Source: Roseomonas alba
GTDB lineage: Bacteria > Pseudomonadota > Alphaproteobacteria > Acetobacterales > Acetobacteraceae
Reading direction: 5' to 3'
NCBI RefSeq assembly: GCF_019430885.1
Contig: NZ_JAHYBZ010000012.1
Coordinates: 62,001 to 126,000 of the forward strand
Length of the DNA: 64,000 nt
Numbering within the stretch: the first letter of the stretch is position 1; the number at the start of each line of letters is the position of its first letter. Shown in pieces: positions 26,817 through 35,318 of this stretch. The translations under genes and the position numbers were made by a program. The notes under the pieces are model-generated. The model did no database searches. It worked only from the letters and a program-made list of their open reading frames with translations, and had not been told where the DNA came from.

Positions 26817-27180
26817 CGCAGCCAGCCGGACCCTCCGGCCGACCCCGATCCCGGTGGTGCATGGGCCTTGGAGCGCGCCGATGGCGCGCAGGACCGGCCC
26901 TCACTGAACATCACGCGCCCGAGCCTGCGAACCGGCTGCAATCACATTTCAGCGGGAGGTGCTTCAGGAAGCGTCAGTGGCGGAACCGTTGCGGGAGAGC
27001 CCTCGCTGCGGCGATTCGAATCTGCGGACAAACGAGAACATCGCCCGCCAAGCCAGCTTCGGCTGGCCCGCCCTGCGGAGCCTTTTTCCGCCGACTGCTT
27101 CCGTGGTGCTTCCATGAGCACCTGCAGCACGCGGCGGCTGAAAAACGCTTCTGCTAGCGCGTTGATTAGTGTGGAGAATT
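26817..27180. other. Stretch with no recognisable gene, between the LysR fragment and tRNA-Arg
   Basis: I find no reading frame with family resemblance on either strand. It contains an imperfect GATTCGAATC palindrome (about 27015) and a less GC-rich end before the tRNA 3' side. No clear copy of the tRNA 3' end, as expected for an attachment-site duplicate, is seen here. Confidence 0.4.
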
Positions 27181-27257
<77 letters not shown>

Positions 27258-27362
27258 ATCGCAGAACCGCATAGCCCAGCCGCGCGCGCGAAGGAAGCCC
27301 CACGGCCAAATGGTCTGGTCCTCCGTCTTTCCGCCTGGCCCTGCCTCGCTACCCTGGCGCGT

Positions 27363-27893
27363 ATGACCAAGCCCGCCATCCGCGACAGCCGCCACGAGGA
27401 CATCCCCGCCATCGCCGCCATCTATGGTCATTGGGTCACCCACGGCCTGGCGAGCTTCGAGCTCGACGCCCCGCCGCCGCCCGAGATGGCCCGCCGGCGC
27501 GATGCAATCCTTGGCGCCGGCTATCCCTATCTCGTCGCCGAGCGCGACGGCCGGGTCCTCGGCTACGCCTATGCCTCCGCCTACCGCCCTCGCCCGGCCT
27601 ACCGCTTCACGGTCGAGAACTCGGTCTATGTCGCCCCCGACGCCGGCCGCGGCGGGGTCGGCCGGACCCTGCTCGCCGCGCTGATCGACCGCTGCGCCGC
27701 GCGCGGCTTCCGCCTGATGGTCGCCGTGATCGGCGATTCGGCCAACACACCCTCGATCGCCCTGCACCAGGCCGCCGGCTTCACCCGGGCCGGGCTGCTG
27801 CCGGCGGTGGGATGGAAGCACGACCGCTGGGTGGACAGCGTGCTGATGACGCGCCCGCTCGGCCCCGGTGCGGCCATCGCGCCGCTGGGCTGA
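27363..27893 (+). CDS. GNAT N-acetyltransferase, phosphinothricin acetyltransferase-like
   Basis: A 176-residue acetyltransferase. It has the PAT-type patterns IAAIYGHWVTHGLASFELD, GYAYASAYRPRPAYRFTVENSVYV, the acetyl-CoA pyrophosphate loop GRGGVGRTLL and HQAAGFTRAGLLPAVGWKHDRW. Members acetylate phosphinothricin, methionine sulfoximine and similar amino acid analogues, or unknown metabolites. The ATG at 27363 begins at the normal family N terminus. It is followed 32 bp later by a cation antiporter gene. Confidence 0.9.
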   Translation: MTKPAIRDSRHEDIPAIAAIYGHWVTHGLASFELDAPPPPEMARRRDAILGAGYPYLVAERDGRVLGYAYASAYRPRPAYRFTVENSVYVAPDAGRGGVGRTLLAALIDRCAARGFRLMVAVIGDSANTPSIALHQAAGFTRAGLLPAVGWKHDRWVDSVLMTRPLGPGAAIAPLG

Positions 27894-27925
27894 CGCCGCG
27901 GCGCAACGCGGTATCCTGTCCGGCA

Positions 27926-29638
27926 ATGACCCATGCCGGACCGCTGGTCGCGACCCTCGTCGTCGGCCTTGCCCTTGCGTTTGCCCTTGGCTTCGCGGCC
28001 CGGTTGCTGCGTCTGCCGCCCCTGTTGGGCTACATCGCCGCTGGCGTCGCGGTCGGGCCGCATACGCCGGGCTTCGTCGCCGATCCGACACTGACCGCCG
28101 CGCTGGCCGAGATCGGCGTGGCCCTGCTGCTCTTCGCCGTGGGCCTGCATTTCCGGGCGCGGGACCTGATGGCGGTCTGGCGCATCGCGGTGCCGGGCGC
28201 GCTCGCGCAGATCGCCCTCGCCACGCTGCTCGGGGCCGGAACGGGGATGCTCGCCTTCGGCCTCGGCGGGCCGCCGGCGCTGGTATTCGGGCTGGCGCTG
28301 GCCATTTCCTCCACCGCCGTCGCGACCCGCGCGCTGGATGAACGCGGGCGACTCGGCGGCGAGGCCGGGCGGATCGCCCTCGGCTGGCTGGTCATGCAGG
28401 ATCTGGTGGTGGTGCTCGCCCTGGTACTGCTGCCTGCGCTCGCCGATGCGCACCAGGCAGACAATTTGGCTGCCACGCTCGGCGCAACGCTTCTGCAACT
28501 GGTCGGCTTCATCGCCGCCATGGCGATCGGTGGGCGGGTGCTGCTGCCCTGGCTGCTCGCCCGCGTCGCGGCGACGGGCTCGCGGGAGCTCTTCACCCTC
28601 GCCGTCATCGTCGCCGCGCTCGGCACGGCCTTCGGCGCGTCGGCACTGTTCGGCGTGTCGCCCGCGCTCGGCGCCTTCTTCGCCGGGGTGCTGCTGGGGG
28701 AAAGCCCGCTCGGCCACCAGGCCGCGGCCGATACCGTGCCGCTGCAACGTGTCTTCGTCGCCCTGTTCTTCGTGTCGATCGGCGCGGTGGTGGAACCGGA
28801 GGCGATGCTCGCCCTACCCGGTGCGTCCTTCGCGACCCTGCTCAGCGTGCTGCTCGGCACAGGCGGCGCGATTCTCGGCCTGCTGCTGCTGATGCGCGTG
28901 CCGCTGCCGGCCGCCGCAACGGTCGCCGGCGCCATGGCGCAGATCGGCGAATTCTCCTTCCTGCTCGCGCAGCTCGCCATCGGCGCCGGCCTATTGCCGG
29001 TGGAAACGCGCGGCCCGCTGCTCGTCGCGGCGACCCTGACCATCGTCGCGACGCCCCTGACGCAGTTCCTCACCGATCGCCTGGCGCTGTGGATCGAGGG
29101 CACGCGCCGCGTCCAGGTCTGGCTCGCGCGCCGGGGCAGGGCACGGCTGTCCAGCCCGCCGCCGCAGGGGCTGGAAGACCATGCCATCCTGGTCGGGCAT
29201 GGCCGCGTCGGGCGCGTCGTCGCCCAGGCGCTGCAACGCCACGGCCGGCCCTATGTGGTGATCGAGGCCGACCACGCCGCGGCCTCGGCCCTGCGCGCCG
29301 CCGGCACTCCGGTCGTCTGGGGCGACGCCGCGCGGCCCGAGGTGCTGCACGCCGCGCGGCCCGAAACGGCCCGCATGATCGTGCTCGCCATGCCCGAGGC
29401 CGCCGGCTGCCGCCGCGTGCTTGACATCGCCCGCGCCGCCAACCCCGCCATCATCGCCGCCGCCCGCGCGCATGATGAGGAGGAAGCCGCCTTCCTCGAA
29501 CGCGAACAGGGCATGGGCCTGGTGGTGATGGGGGAGCGGGAGATCGCCCTTGGCATGGCCGACTACGCCATGACGCGGCTCGGCGTCACGGTCGAGGCAT
29601 CCCAGCGCACGGTGGAGGATCTGCGCGCCGGACGCTGA
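27926..29638 (+). CDS. Kef/YbaL-type monovalent cation:proton antiporter (CPA2) with TrkA-N domain
   Basis: A 570-residue membrane protein. About twelve hydrophobic segments (residues 1-390) show CPA2 patterns such as LLRLPPLLGYIAAGVAVGP, LLLFAVGLHF and SALFGVSPALGAFFAGVLLGESP. The C-terminal RCK/TrkA-N domain starts near residue 410 with HAILVGHGRVGRVVAQAL, a nucleotide-binding loop. It likely exports K+ (or Na+) in exchange for protons. The ATG at 27926 begins the first membrane segment; upstream extension overlaps the acetyltransferase gene. Its stop codon is also the left boundary of a palindromic element. Confidence 0.93.
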   Translation: MTHAGPLVATLVVGLALAFALGFAARLLRLPPLLGYIAAGVAVGPHTPGFVADPTLTAALAEIGVALLLFAVGLHFRARDLMAVWRIAVPGALAQIALATLLGAGTGMLAFGLGGPPALVFGLALAISSTAVATRALDERGRLGGEAGRIALGWLVMQDLVVVLALVLLPALADAHQADNLAATLGATLLQLVGFIAAMAIGGRVLLPWLLARVAATGSRELFTLAVIVAALGTAFGASALFGVSPALGAFFAGVLLGESPLGHQAAADTVPLQRVFVALFFVSIGAVVEPEAMLALPGASFATLLSVLLGTGGAILGLLLLMRVPLPAAATVAGAMAQIGEFSFLLAQLAIGAGLLPVETRGPLLVAATLTIVATPLTQFLTDRLALWIEGTRRVQVWLARRGRARLSSPPPQGLEDHAILVGHGRVGRVVAQALQRHGRPYVVIEADHAAASALRAAGTPVVWGDAARPEVLHAARPETARMIVLAMPEAAGCRRVLDIARAANPAIIAAARAHDEEEAAFLEREQGMGLVVMGEREIALGMADYAMTRLGVTVEASQRTVEDLRAGR

Positions 29639-29781
29639 GAGACCGTTTGAAAAGTCCGGCACCGGCCCGCACCCCCACCCGGCCTCCCAACGACAGTATG
29701 CTGAATTGGGTGACCGGGTGGGGGTGCGGGCCGGTGCCGGACATGGAAATGCGCCGAACGGCGCGTTTCCAGACGGTCTCT
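29638..29781. repeat. Three-hairpin palindromic element, copy A (MITE- or REP-like)
   Basis: The element is bounded by inverted ends AGAGACCGTTTGAAAA (29638-29653) and its near complement (29766-29781), 14 of 16 matching. Inside is a perfect 28-bp stem (29655-29682 with 29714-29741), within whose loop CCCAA/TTGGG can pair again, and then a small GCGCCG/CGGCGC hairpin (29751-29764). A second copy is at 33246-33378. The first base is the A of the antiporter TGA stop. The element fills the gap to the convergent YbaK gene, where it could also stop transcription from both sides. Confidence 0.9.
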
Positions 29782-29785
29782 GACC

Positions 29786-30262
29786 CTATCCGTCCTCTCG
29801 CACATCGGCCGCCGCGGCGCCGGAGATGCGCAGCAGCTCCTTGGGCGTCGAACGGAATACATGCCGCGGCGATCCCGCCGCCGCCCAGACGTCGCCCAGC
29901 GCCAGCAGATCCTGATCCAGCAGCACGATCGGCGGTGCCAGGTGCCCGACCGGCGAGACCCCACCGATCGCGAAGCCCGTGGTGTCGCGCACCCAGGTCC
30001 CGTCCGCGCGCTTCACCGGCTGGCCGATGGCGGCCGCGACCTTGCCCATATCGACCCTGTTGGCGCCGGACGCGATGACCAGCACCGCCCGCGCGCCGGC
30101 GCGGAAGACAATGGATTTGGCGATCTGCGCGACGTCGCAGCCGACCGCCGCGGCGGCATCGGCGGCGCTGCGCGTGCCTTCGGGGAAGGCGGCAATGGTG
30201 TCCGGATGCCCCGCCTCCGCCAGCGCGGCGCGGACCCGGTCGATGGAAGAGGAACCGCTCAT
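29786..30262 (-). CDS. YbaK/EbsC family aminoacyl-tRNA deacylase-like protein
   Basis: A 158-residue YbaK-fold protein, close to the editing-domain group that hydrolyses mischarged tRNAs (for example Cys-tRNA-Pro or Ala-tRNA-Pro). The family patterns CDVAQIAKSIVFRAG, LVIASGANRVDMGKV and TTGFAIGGVSPVGH are present, including the conserved Lys in the first. It runs leftwards towards the antiporter, with the palindromic element between. The MAPEG gene is 10 bp upstream, so the two may be one transcript. Confidence 0.92.
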   Translation of the reverse strand: MSGSSSIDRVRAALAEAGHPDTIAAFPEGTRSAADAAAAVGCDVAQIAKSIVFRAGARAVLVIASGANRVDMGKVAAAIGQPVKRADGTWVRDTTGFAIGGVSPVGHLAPPIVLLDQDLLALGDVWAAAGSPRHVFRSTPKELLRISGAAAADVREDG

Positions 30263-30272
30263 GCCCCCGCCG

Positions 30273-30665
30273 CTACCACAGCCCGAGCCCGCCGCCGAGG
30301 GCCAGCACCCCGGCGATGACCAGCGCCAGCAGCGTCAGGGCGATGCCGGCCGCGCGCAGCGGAACGATGTCGGGTTCCTGCGACAGGCCGATCGCATGCA
30401 GCACGCGCCCGACCAGCATCGCCATCCCCGCCGCATGCAGCGCCCAGCCCGGCGCGCCGCATAGCTCCGCCGCCGCAATCGCCACCAGAAACAGCGGCAC
30501 GTATTCGGCGAAGTTGGCATGGACGCGGACCGCCCGTTCCAGCAGCCGGTTCCCGCCGGTGCCGAGCATGATCCCGCTCGGCTGCCGCACGGCGAAGACG
30601 CGCAGGGTCAACAGGATGAACAGGGCGATCAGCAGCCCGGCATAACTTGCGGTGATCTGGGGCAT
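30273..30665 (-). CDS. MAPEG family membrane protein
   Basis: A 130-residue protein with four hydrophobic segments, the usual size of membrane-associated eicosanoid/glutathione-metabolism proteins. Typical pieces are the N-terminal helix YAGLLIALFILLTLRV, then RAVRVHANFAEYVPLFLVAIAA with the conserved Arg/His/Asn/Glu group. Bacterial members may have glutathione transferase activity, but the substrate here is unknown. It is divergent from hemW (40 bp) and upstream of the YbaK gene. Confidence 0.9.
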   Translation of the reverse strand: MPQITASYAGLLIALFILLTLRVFAVRQPSGIMLGTGGNRLLERAVRVHANFAEYVPLFLVAIAAAELCGAPGWALHAAGMAMLVGRVLHAIGLSQEPDIVPLRAAGIALTLLALVIAGVLALGGGLGLW

Positions 30666-30705
30666 GCGCTCTCCACGGTTCGACAGGGGCGGCCCGACGC
30701 GCCAT

Positions 30706-31869
30706 ATGCCCGCCGTGACCGAACCTCTCGCCCTCTACATCCACTGGCCCTTCTGTGCCGCCAAGTGCCCGTATTGCGACTTCAACTCGCATGTCCGGGA
30801 CCGTGTGGACGAGACCCGCTTCCGCGCCGCCCTGCGCCGCGAGCTGGCACATGAGGCCGCGCGGGTCGGTCGCCGCCCGCTGGCCAGCATTTTCTTCGGC
30901 GGCGGCACGCCCTCCCTGATGTCCCCCGACACCGTCGCGGCGCTGATCGAGGACGCCCGCACGCATTTCGACATGGCAGAGGACATCGAGATCACCCTCG
31001 AAGCCAATCCGACCAGCGTCGAATCCGCCAAGCTGCGCGCCTTCCGCGAGGCCGGCGTGAACCGCGCCAGCCTCGGCGTTCAGTCGCTCGAGGAGGAGGC
31101 GCTGCGCTTCCTCGGCCGCCGCCACGACACCGCGCAGGCGATCGCGGCGCTGGAGGCCGCGCGTGCCATCTTCCCCCGCCTATCCTTCGACCTGATCTAT
31201 GCCCGCCCCGGCCAGGCCGAATCCGCCTGGCGCGCCGAACTCCGCCGCGCCCTGGCGCTCGCCGCGGATCACCTCTCGCTCTACCAGCTCACCATCGAGC
31301 CGGGCACGCAGTTCGCCACGCTGCACGCCCGCGGCGCCTTCGCCCTGCCCGAAGGCGACGACGCCGCCCGCCTGTATCTCGCCACCGCCGAGGAAGCCGC
31401 GCGCTTCGGCCTCGCCGCCTATGAGGTCAGCAACTACGCCAAGCCCGGCGCGGAGAGCCGCCACAACCTCGCCTATTGGCGCTATGGCGACTATCTCGGC
31501 ATCGGCGCCGGCGCGCATCAGCGCCTGCTGCGCGACGGCACCATGATCGCCACGCGCCGCCACCGCGCGCCCGAGGAATGGGCCGCCCGCGTCGAACGCG
31601 ACGGCCATGCGGCGGTGGAGGAAGAACACCTCGCCCCCGCCGAGCGCGCCCGCGAGGCCCTGCTGATGGGCCTGCGCCTCACCGAAGGCATCGACCCCGC
31701 ACGCATCGAAGCGCGATCCGGCCTGCCCTTCGCCACGACCGTCGACCCGGCCATGCTCGCCGCCCTGATCGACGAGGACTACCTGGTCTGGACGCAAGCT
31801 GGCCGTCTGCGTGCGACGGAGGAGGGAATCCTCCGCCTCGACGCTCTGCTCCCCGTACTCCTGCGGTAG
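30706..31869 (+). CDS. hemW: Radical SAM heme chaperone HemW
   Basis: A 387-residue radical SAM protein, the normal HemW length. The iron-sulfur motif C-x3-C-x2-C is at Cys17, Cys21 and Cys24 (FCAAKCPYCDFN), with the HemN-like FFGGGTPSLM and ANPTSVE stretches. HemW binds heme and passes it to client proteins; the gene is often mislabelled as coproporphyrinogen oxidase, but the extra cysteine next to the cluster that marks HemN (CxxxCxxCxC) is absent. The ATG at 30706 starts just before the domain; further in-frame starts upstream add no similarity. Confidence 0.94.
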   Translation: MPAVTEPLALYIHWPFCAAKCPYCDFNSHVRDRVDETRFRAALRRELAHEAARVGRRPLASIFFGGGTPSLMSPDTVAALIEDARTHFDMAEDIEITLEANPTSVESAKLRAFREAGVNRASLGVQSLEEEALRFLGRRHDTAQAIAALEAARAIFPRLSFDLIYARPGQAESAWRAELRRALALAADHLSLYQLTIEPGTQFATLHARGAFALPEGDDAARLYLATAEEAARFGLAAYEVSNYAKPGAESRHNLAYWRYGDYLGIGAGAHQRLLRDGTMIATRRHRAPEEWAARVERDGHAAVEEEHLAPAERAREALLMGLRLTEGIDPARIEARSGLPFATTVDPAMLAALIDEDYLVWTQAGRLRATEEGILRLDALLPVLLR

Positions 31870-31956
31870 CACGCGGTTTCGGCAACCATTCCGCGATCCT
31901 CCGCGTTTCCCCGTCAGATGGCCGCATGGCGCGGCCCGGAACAGGAGGTCGGGACC

Positions 31957-32034
31957 ATGCGTTCGATCATTCTCTACCTGCTGGGTGTGCCCATCGTGGT
32001 CATCATCCTGCTCAACGTTTTCCACCTGATCTGA
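31957..32034 (+). CDS. 25-residue single-helix membrane protein
   Basis: A very short frame starting at ATG 31957, with an excellent ribosome-binding site (AGGAGGT, 8 bases upstream). The peptide is almost wholly one hydrophobic helix: MRSIILYLLGVPIVVIIL, then a short LNVFHLI tail. Similar tiny MRxIxLxLxGxPI-type proteins are common in alphaproteobacteria and have no known function. It lies between hemW and a small glycine-zipper lipoprotein, 47 bp ahead of the latter, and may be co-transcribed with it. Confidence 0.75.
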   Translation: MRSIILYLLGVPIVVIILLNVFHLI

Positions 32035-32081
32035 TCGGGCGGCCCGCGCCTTTCCACACATTGAGAGAGGAGAAGCCAACC

Positions 32082-32324
32082 ATGATCCGCAGCTTTCCCG
32101 CCATCATCGCCCTCGCCGCCGGCCTCGGCCTCGCCGCCTGCGGCACCTCGCCCGGCGAGCGCGCCGTGTCCGGCGGCCTGCTCGGCGCCGGCGCGGGCGC
32201 CGCGGTGGGGTCCTTCTCCGGCAACGCCGGCACCGGCGCCCTGATCGGCGGCGCGCTGGGCGCGGTGGGCGGCGCGGCGACGTCGCCGAATACCGTGAAC
32301 CTGGGCGACCCCGCCTGGCGGTAA
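32082..32324 (+). CDS. Small glycine-zipper lipoprotein
   Basis: An 80-residue protein. It has a lipoprotein signal peptide with lipobox LAAC (Cys20), then two Gly/Ala-rich GxxxG-type helices (GGLLGAGAGAAVGSF and GALIGGALGAVGGAA). Such glycine-zipper proteins sit in the cell envelope and resemble the OsmB / 17-kDa antigen N-terminal motif, but no function is proven. GAGAGGAG precedes the ATG. It is followed by two hairpin repeats. Confidence 0.85.
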   Translation: MIRSFPAIIALAAGLGLAACGTSPGERAVSGGLLGAGAGAAVGSFSGNAGTGALIGGALGAVGGAATSPNTVNLGDPAWR

Positions 32325-32351
32325 GCGGCGGCCAAGCGTTTAGGCGCGCAT

Positions 32352-32401
32352 CGGAGGGGCCCTGCCCCTCCGAACCACCCCGCGAGGTGCTTGGAGCACC
32401 T
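32352..32401. repeat. Composite hairpin repeat (module a plus a second hairpin)
   Basis: Hairpin a: CGGAGGGGC / GCCCCTCCG (32352-32372, perfect 9-bp stem). Thirteen bases later comes AGGTGCT-TGG-AGCACCT (32385-32401, perfect 7-bp stem). It lies just after the glycine-zipper gene. The intervening DNA up to the next repeat at 32523 has no recognisable gene. Confidence 0.75.
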
Positions 32402-32522
32402 GGACCGCAATCGATTGGCGCCAAGCACGACAGACACGCCGCACCCGCCAAAACGCGCTCCGGGCGTAAGGGTGGGTTTCGGCTCTCATGCTGTCAGGGG
32501 CGCCCAGCGCCAAGTTGAGGTT

Positions 32523-32576
32523 GCAAAGGTCTTTCGGCCTTTGCCGGGATGGCTTGGAGGAGCAAAGCCCCTCCAA
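32523..32576. repeat. Composite hairpin repeat (modules c and a)
   Basis: Module c: GCAAAGG...CCTTTGC (32523-32544). Module a: TTGGAGGAGC-AAA-GCCCCTCCAA (32554-32576), one mismatch in ten pairs. The order and spacing match the copy at 39449-39502. It lies 100 bp upstream of the nfu-like gene. Confidence 0.75.
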
Positions 32577-32676
32577 TTCCACGGTCGAGGCCCGAACGGG
32601 CCGCCCTGTCCGGTTGCATGCGCCGGGTTTCCGGACCACATAGGTCGGGAATTCAGACCTTCCGCGGAAGTTCGCC

Positions 32677-33246
32677 ATGTTCATCGAGACCGAAGCCACC
32701 CCCAATCCCGCCACGCTGAAGTTCCTGCCCGGGCGCGACGTCCTGGGCGATCGCGGCACGGCGGATTTCACCGCGGCCGAGGACACGGCCGGACGATCCC
32801 CGCTCGCCGAGCGTGTCTTCCAGGTCGGCGAGGTGGCGCGCGTCTTCCTCGGTGGCGATTTCGTCACCGTTACGAAGACGACGGACGCCGACTGGACACT
32901 GCTGCGCCCGCGCGTGCTCGGCGCGATCATGGAGCACTATCTGTCGGGCCTGCCCGTGCTCGAGGCCGGTGAGGCCGAGGGTGAACACGGCGAGGACTAC
33001 GACCCGGTGGATGAGGAAGTCGTCTCGCAGATCAAGGAACTGCTCGACACCCGCGTCCGCCCGGCGGTCGCCGGCGATGGCGGCGACATCGTCTTCCGCG
33101 GCTTCCGCGAGGGTATCGTGCGACTGCACATGCAGGGGGCCTGCTCGGGCTGCCCGTCCTCCCGCGCCACCCTGAAGCACGGCGTCGAGAACATGCTGCG
33201 CCATTACGTGCCGGAAGTGGTCGCGGTGGAGCAGGTCGAAGCCTGA
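32677..33246 (+). CDS. NifU/Nfu family iron-sulfur cluster scaffold protein
   Basis: A 189-residue protein with two domains. The N-terminal Nfu_N domain opens with MFIETEATPNPATLKFLPGR, and the C-terminal NifU-like domain has the cluster-binding C-x2-C at Cys156 and Cys159 (GACSGCPSS). Nfu proteins carry Fe-S clusters from the assembly machinery to target enzymes. No isc/suf genes are close. The ATG at 32677 directly begins the conserved N terminus. The stop codon overlaps copy B of the three-hairpin element. Confidence 0.94.
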   Translation: MFIETEATPNPATLKFLPGRDVLGDRGTADFTAAEDTAGRSPLAERVFQVGEVARVFLGGDFVTVTKTTDADWTLLRPRVLGAIMEHYLSGLPVLEAGEAEGEHGEDYDPVDEEVVSQIKELLDTRVRPAVAGDGGDIVFRGFREGIVRLHMQGACSGCPSSRATLKHGVENMLRHYVPEVVAVEQVEA

Positions 33247-33378
33247 GAGACCGTTTGAATCGTCCGGCACCCCCACCCGGCCACCCATCCAGGATACTGC
33301 CGTTGGGTGACCGGGTGGGGGTGCCGGCCGGTGCCGGACATGGATATGCGCCGATCGGCGCATTTCCAAACGGTCTCT
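33246..33378. repeat. Three-hairpin palindromic element, copy B
   Basis: Same family as 29638-29781. The terminal inverted ends are AGAGACCGTTTGAA and its complement ending at 33378. The right arm of the long hairpin is full length, but the left arm lacks about 10 bases, consistent with slippage between repeated GGCACC units. The small hairpin is a perfect 18-bp palindrome (33346-33363, ATGCGCCGATCGGCGCAT). The first base is the A of the nfu-like TGA stop, exactly as in copy A. Confidence 0.9.
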
Positions 33379-33488
33379 GACCCGTCATTCACGGAACTGA
33401 TCGCCGCCATCAGCCCCACGCCCTGGTGGGGTTGCGGCGCGCGGGCTTATGCGGTGGCATCGCAGCATTTCCCATCCAGGACATCGAC

Positions 33489-34085
33489 ATGGCCCACGAG
33501 ACGATCGACGCCGCCGCACTCGACCAGCTGTTCCGCGAGGCCCGCACGCAGAACAAATGGCAGGACCGGCCGGTGCCGGATGCCAAGCTCCACGAACTCT
33601 ACGACCTGGTGAAGCTCGGCCCGACCAGCGCCAATGCCTCGCCGGCCCGCTTCGTCTTCGTGCGCACGCCGGAAGGCAAGGCCAAGCTGAAGGAGGCGCT
33701 GTCCTCGGGCAACATGGAGAAGACGATGACCGCCCCGGTCACCGTTATCGTCGCCCATGACCTCGACTTCCACGAGAAGCTGCCGACGCTCTTCCCGCAT
33801 GCGCCGGATGCGAAGAACTGGTTCACCTCGAGCCCGTCCTTCGCCGAGCAGACCGCCTTCCGCAACGGCTCGCTGCAGGGCGCCTACCTGATCCTGGCGG
33901 CCCGCGCGGTCGGCCTCGATGCCGGTCCGATGAGCGGCTTCAACAACGCCAAGGTGGATGAGCTGTTCTTCGCCGGCACGCGCTGGAAGTCGAACTTCCT
34001 GATCAACCTCGGCTATGGCGACCCCGCGGGCCTGTTCGAGCGCAACCCGCGCCTGAGCTTCGAGGAAGCCGCCCGTTTCGAGTAA
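33489..34085 (+). CDS. Nitroreductase family protein, RutE/HadB-like (malonic semialdehyde reductase)
   Basis: A 198-residue flavin reductase. It matches the RutE group in length and in [62 protein letters not shown] and [10 protein letters not shown]. RutE reduces malonic semialdehyde in the pyrimidine-degrading Rut pathway; related enzymes reduce other aldehydes, enones or nitro groups. No other rut genes are in the window, so the physiological substrate is open. The ATG at 33489 begins the conserved region. Confidence 0.88.
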   Translation: MAHETIDAAALDQLFREARTQNKWQDRPVPDAKLHELYDLVKLGPTSANASPARFVFVRTPEGKAKLKEALSSGNMEKTMTAPVTVIVAHDLDFHEKLPTLFPHAPDAKNWFTSSPSFAEQTAFRNGSLQGAYLILAARAVGLDAGPMSGFNNAKVDELFFAGTRWKSNFLINLGYGDPAGLFERNPRLSFEEAARFE

Positions 34086-34282
34086 TCCGGGTCACAGCGC
34101 ATCGGGCCGGCCGCGATGGTTCGCCTGTTCGCCTCCTTCGCTGGAAATCTGGCGAAGTGGGCGAGCAGGACATCGGGGGGCGACCTGAAACGCTTCACGG
34201 CACGATTCGTATCCAGCTTGAAACTGTCGGCGCGGCGGTCGATCCTTGTGGCCACATCGCTATTTCGGCAGGAACGCGCAGC

Positions 34283-35176
34283 ATGCCTCGACGCCTTCTG
34301 ACCGCCGCCGCCGCGCTGATCGGGCTAATGGCCGCGCCGGAATTTGCCTTCGCCCAGAAGGGCCAGAACCCGGCCGAGAGTCGGCCCGCCGTGATGCCAT
34401 TCGGCAGCGTGGGCGCTGACGGTGCTGCCGCGATCGGGGCCGGGCTGCGCCTGTTCCCGGCCGCGGCCGGTTCGCCCATGGCCCCAGCCAACCCGGCACC
34501 GGCACCCGCCTCGGTGCCCGTGGCGCCGTCGGGTGCTGCCGGTCCGGCGGTGAAGCCCGTCGCTGCTGCCGCACGGCCGGCTCAGCCCAACTTGCCTACG
34601 ACCAAGCCAGCCGCAGCGGGCGCGCCCGCCGGGGCGCCCGCCGTGCTGCGCAGCCCGACGGCCTTCGCGCCGGATCCGTCCATCACGGCACGTGTGCGCC
34701 AGCAGGTCTTGGCTACTGCCCTGCCGACCAGCCCCGATCCGGACGCTCTCCGTGCCACCGTGAACAGCGGCCGGCCCTGGCAGGAATTCGACCAGCTGTT
34801 GACCCAGCATGGCTATGACCCGCGCGACTTGGCCGATGTCGTCGCGGCCTTCTACCTGATCGCCTGGGAGGTCGCGACCGGCGGCGATGCGCTTGCCCAG
34901 CCTGCCGGCATTGCCGCGGTGCGCGGCCAGGCGCGGCAGATGCTCGCGACCAACCAGGCGATGGCGCGCTTATCCGAGGCGGAACGCCAGGCGACGGCGG
35001 AGACCCTCGCCTTTCACGCCATGGCCATCGCCGCGCGCAACCAGGACCTGCACAATGCCGGCGGAGGGCCTCAGGTGGCCGCATACCGCACCGAAGTGGC
35101 GAATGCGGTCGCGCAATGGCAGGGGATCGACCTGCGGCGCTTCGCCCTGATGCCGAGCGGGTTCCAGGAGCGCTGA
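34283..35176 (+). CDS. Exported DUF6683-like protein with Ala/Pro-rich linker
   Basis: A 297-residue protein with a signal peptide ending at EFAFAQ (about residue 25). A long Ala/Pro/Gly linker follows (roughly residues 55-120), then a helical C-terminal domain (from about 135) with LLTQHGYDPRDLADVVAAFYLIAWEV and a PQVAAYRTEVANAVAQWQGIDLR end. This C-terminal pattern resembles the uncharacterised DUF6683 family. The ATG at 34283 begins the signal peptide. Function unknown; periplasmic or surface location is inferred. Confidence 0.75.
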   Translation: MPRRLLTAAAALIGLMAAPEFAFAQKGQNPAESRPAVMPFGSVGADGAAAIGAGLRLFPAAAGSPMAPANPAPAPASVPVAPSGAAGPAVKPVAAAARPAQPNLPTTKPAAAGAPAGAPAVLRSPTAFAPDPSITARVRQQVLATALPTSPDPDALRATVNSGRPWQEFDQLLTQHGYDPRDLADVVAAFYLIAWEVATGGDALAQPAGIAAVRGQARQMLATNQAMARLSEAERQATAETLAFHAMAIAARNQDLHNAGGGPQVAAYRTEVANAVAQWQGIDLRRFALMPSGFQER

Positions 35177-35318
35177 GGGAGCGTTGGAGGATTGTCCCTC
35201 CGAATCGTCCATGATCCGGGGGGGGGAGGTGCCGAGGCTCGGCGCGGATCTGACAGACCCGTGAAATATGCGTGGGGAAGGATCAGGCGCCGATCGTCGA
35301 CGGGCACCTACAGCAGAT

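Noticed and set aside
34116-34301. A 61-codon frame before the DUF6683-like gene
   Set aside because: It overlaps that gene's signal-peptide start, lacks a ribosome-binding site and resembles nothing known.
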